From NCBI GenBank assembly GCA_905250115.1, contig CAJNOI010000001.1, positions 318,580-382,579 of the forward strand: a stretch of 64,000 bases of DNA. The letters run 5' to 3'. Positions within the stretch are counted from its first letter, which is position 1, and each line of letters opens with the position of its first letter. The notes beneath the pieces were generated by a model. That model saw only the letters and a list, made by a program, of their open reading frames with translations, made no database searches and had not been told where the DNA came from. This DNA comes from Adineta steineri (lineage: Eukaryota; Rotifera; Eurotatoria; Adinetida; Adinetidae). Of the stretch, positions 61,758 through 64,000 are shown in pieces. Made by a program: the position numbers and the translations under genes.

Positions 61758-64000
61758 GGTGTTACTAAATATAAATATGAATCTGGCTATATCGATTCAA
61801 ACCCAACTGTGCAAGATTCTAATTAAAATCGTTCTTAGTTCCCTGTCTATCGTTCCACAGGAGATTCAACGACAAATTTGCTTACAAAAACGATGGCCTC
61901 CTAAGCAAACCGGACAGCACAAATAGGCGATTTGACCCAGGATGAGCTCAAACAAAATCAAAACTGAAAGTTAACATTATCAACTTTGTAGAATTAGTTT
62001 CGAGTCGGAGTACGTGCAAAGAATTAGTAAATCTTGGTTGCTGGAAAAGTTTTGTATACGTACGCTTTACAGATATGAAAATAGTAAATATGAATCTAGT
62101 TATAAATGATAAATATTTGAGTTCACACATCAGTATGCTCTTTAGAATTCGAAAATTAATTTTTGAAGTAGATATGCTATTATATAATAGTCGAAAACTC
62201 GTCTTTATAATTCAATTTAACATGTAAATTTGAACGGTTATAATACAGTAAATACACATGAACGATTTTCTACTCATCTAATTATCAAGCATACATATCA
62301 AAAGAAACACCCTTCTCATGTGTAGAGTACGACGAAAAGCTGAATGTAACAGATAGTGAAAAGCGGTAAGGGTGTGAGTGTGAGCTTCATATATCACTAA
62401 CATCCGCACCTTATGTGATCTAACACGATCACACAAGATGAGGTGAAAAGAATAATAAAAATTGAGAAAGTTTTAAGTCAAGTTTTCAAAAATACACTTA
62501 CTTCATCATTTCTTACAGTGTAAAATATATATGACTATTTTTTTGTATTAGTTTTCATTCAATAATGAAGAAAAAACAAAACTCAGTTTGTTCTTATTTT
62601 TGACGAAGAGCAAAGAGCAAAATATTTCTTTGCGTTCTGTTAGTAATGACTGTTGTAGTGAAACAAAATCGTAATAAAAAGTGCACTCATACATGTAGTT
62701 TTGTCAATATCACTCAAAAGAATATTCTACTAGATGCTGTTATGCAAATGCTACCGTTGAATTTCTTTTTTTCTGTTTTTTATCAGTGTCACGTTATTCT
62801 TTTTTTAATTACTTTTGAACTGAAGATGAGACAGATAAATCATTTCATATTTCGATCTTTAGGTGATAAGATTCAAAGTTGAATCTTGGAAGATGCAACC
62901 AATCGATAAAATTCAAATGACAGAGTTTTATCGGATTTGGTCGACTGAATCCTTATTACTAGGATATGAGTGGTAGATGAGTAGAATATTCATATACCCA
63001 CACTCACGCCGTGAATTTAATAAAACAGCTTTCGTTTGTTGACTATGTACCTTCATATTGATTTTCGATCGATTTTCATTTGTTACATTCAGAACTTGCG
63101 TTACCTGAAAAGATTAATACTTTTTAAAGTGAAAGCAATTGATTACTAGTATTCTGATGTGAATTATTCATATAGGTAGTCCCAATTTTGACCCTTTTTA
63201 CTGGGTAGATATTTATATAAAAGCAAAAGAAAAATGCTTTCGAGATATTTCCTTTCTTCACCTATATAGTTTTTGACAAAACTACATATACAATTAAAGC
63301 CTACCAATAGACGATAATATATTTATATTGATCGAATACTCGGAAAAGACCAATAATAATTATGGCAATATTAATAAATACATTTATATAGAAATTTTCA
63401 ACTTAAAGAAAAGTAAATATTATTTTCATGACATAAGAGGTTACAAAAAAGAAATAAGTTTTAGCTCGAAAATTCTGAAGTGGATTCATAATCAATGTTT
63501 GTATGCCATAATAAATAATCGACGACAGTAAGCACATAAGTGACCACAAATTAAAGTGCTTTTTAACTAAAACCCATTTTTTATACGTTTGTGTTTGAAT
63601 ACTCCTTTGAGCAATAAAACTAATTCTTACCAATGCATTATAAAAATCTAGAATGGCAATAACCGTTAATATTCTACCACTTGTATTTAAATGAGTAATA
63701 ACAAAAATCTAAATGAGCAATAATGAAATTTGGTAATAATAAAACTGAATAAGCAATAATAATACTGAATGAGCAATAATTTATTTAAATTAACAATAAA
63801 TCATATGTATAAGGAGCAATATAAATCCAGGTGTCAAACTCTCTCTTAATAGATAACCCTTCTGAAAAAAATTCTATACAAATTATGTGTATTTTGGTGG
63901 GGATTTCAGCAAAATTTAGACTTGAATTGAGAAACATAATAGAAAACCCGGTAGTTTCTTATTATGGACGGGGGTTTACAGTACCGTTCGTCTGTGTTAG
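61758..64000. other. Gene-free tail
   Basis: About 2.2 kb, AT-rich, no recognised gene. A 7-base hairpin (TGTGATC and GATCACA, 62414-62433) lies in a GC-richer strip. Short repeats fill about 63680-63800. Open frames at 61663, 62646, 63328 and 63403 lack protein-like features. The missing first exon of the ART gene could be here. Confidence 0.5.
63680..63800. repeat. Short interspersed repeat block
   Basis: Several imperfect copies of a motif like CTGAATRAGCAATAAT (for example 63745-63760 and 63765-63780), in part followed by TTATTTAAAT. The same 26-base string with one difference occurs at 31152-31177 in the Amt intergenic region, so it is dispersed. Confidence 0.6.

Noticed and set aside
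62401-62440. 7-base hairpin TGTGATC/GATCACA as a terminator or RNA
   Set aside because: Too short and isolated to support a feature beyond a chance inverted repeat.

Overview
The window looks like nuclear DNA from an animal, most likely a bdelloid rotifer. It is very AT-rich and uses the standard code. Most genes are split by GT-AG introns of about 45-70 bases. The gene set is animal (CHMP3, CtIP, ABCB7, SMARCC, KRR1, TAF12, an SR protein, DHX8, a ZEB-type zinc finger). It also carries families that are prominent in bdelloids: a double ADP-ribosyltransferase (ART) protein with a rotifer-style N-terminal domain, Amt-type ammonium transporters and three Pmp3-type proteolipids. The taxon is an inference; no rRNA or mitochondrial marker is present. 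I found no rRNA, tRNA, CRISPR array or intact transposon.

Layout, 1-17 kb: 3' part of a macro-domain gene (+), CHMP3 (-), the micropeptide SMIM30 (+) just ahead of CtIP/RBBP8 (+), an SH2 protein (-), a head-to-head pair of Pmp3 genes around 1.9 kb of non-coding DNA with perfect hairpins, an MLF-family gene with coding minisatellite (-), EEF1AKMT1 (-) and ABCB7 (-) 118 bases apart. 17-27 kb: SMARCC (+), an orphan ZEB-type zinc-finger exon (+), KRR1 (+), a small secreted cysteine-rich protein (-). 28-35 kb: a tandem Amt cluster with an assembly gap inside a repeated segment and signs of gene conversion.

35-50 kb: a roughly 1.3-thousand-residue zinc-knuckle/helical-repeat protein of unknown function (-), a TIMP-like secreted protein (-), a third Pmp3 gene (+), a coiled-coil protein (+), a ZIP metal transporter (-), TAF12 (-) head-to-head with an SR splicing factor (+) whose long intron holds a likely poison exon, and an unknown 209-residue protein (+). 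50-64 kb: DHX8/Prp22 (-), a glutamine-rich prion-like protein (-), the double ART gene (-), and a gene-free AT-rich tail with short dispersed repeats.

The genes do not form one pathway. Themes are RNA processing (SR protein, DHX8, KRR1), chromatin and transcription (SMARCC, TAF12, ZEB-type), membrane transport (Amt, ZIP, ABCB7, Pmp3) and ADP-ribose biology (macro domain, ART). Strong candidates for follow-up are the SR poison exon, the Amt cluster, the SMARCC/ZEB exon arrangement, the zinc-knuckle gene and the ART gene.
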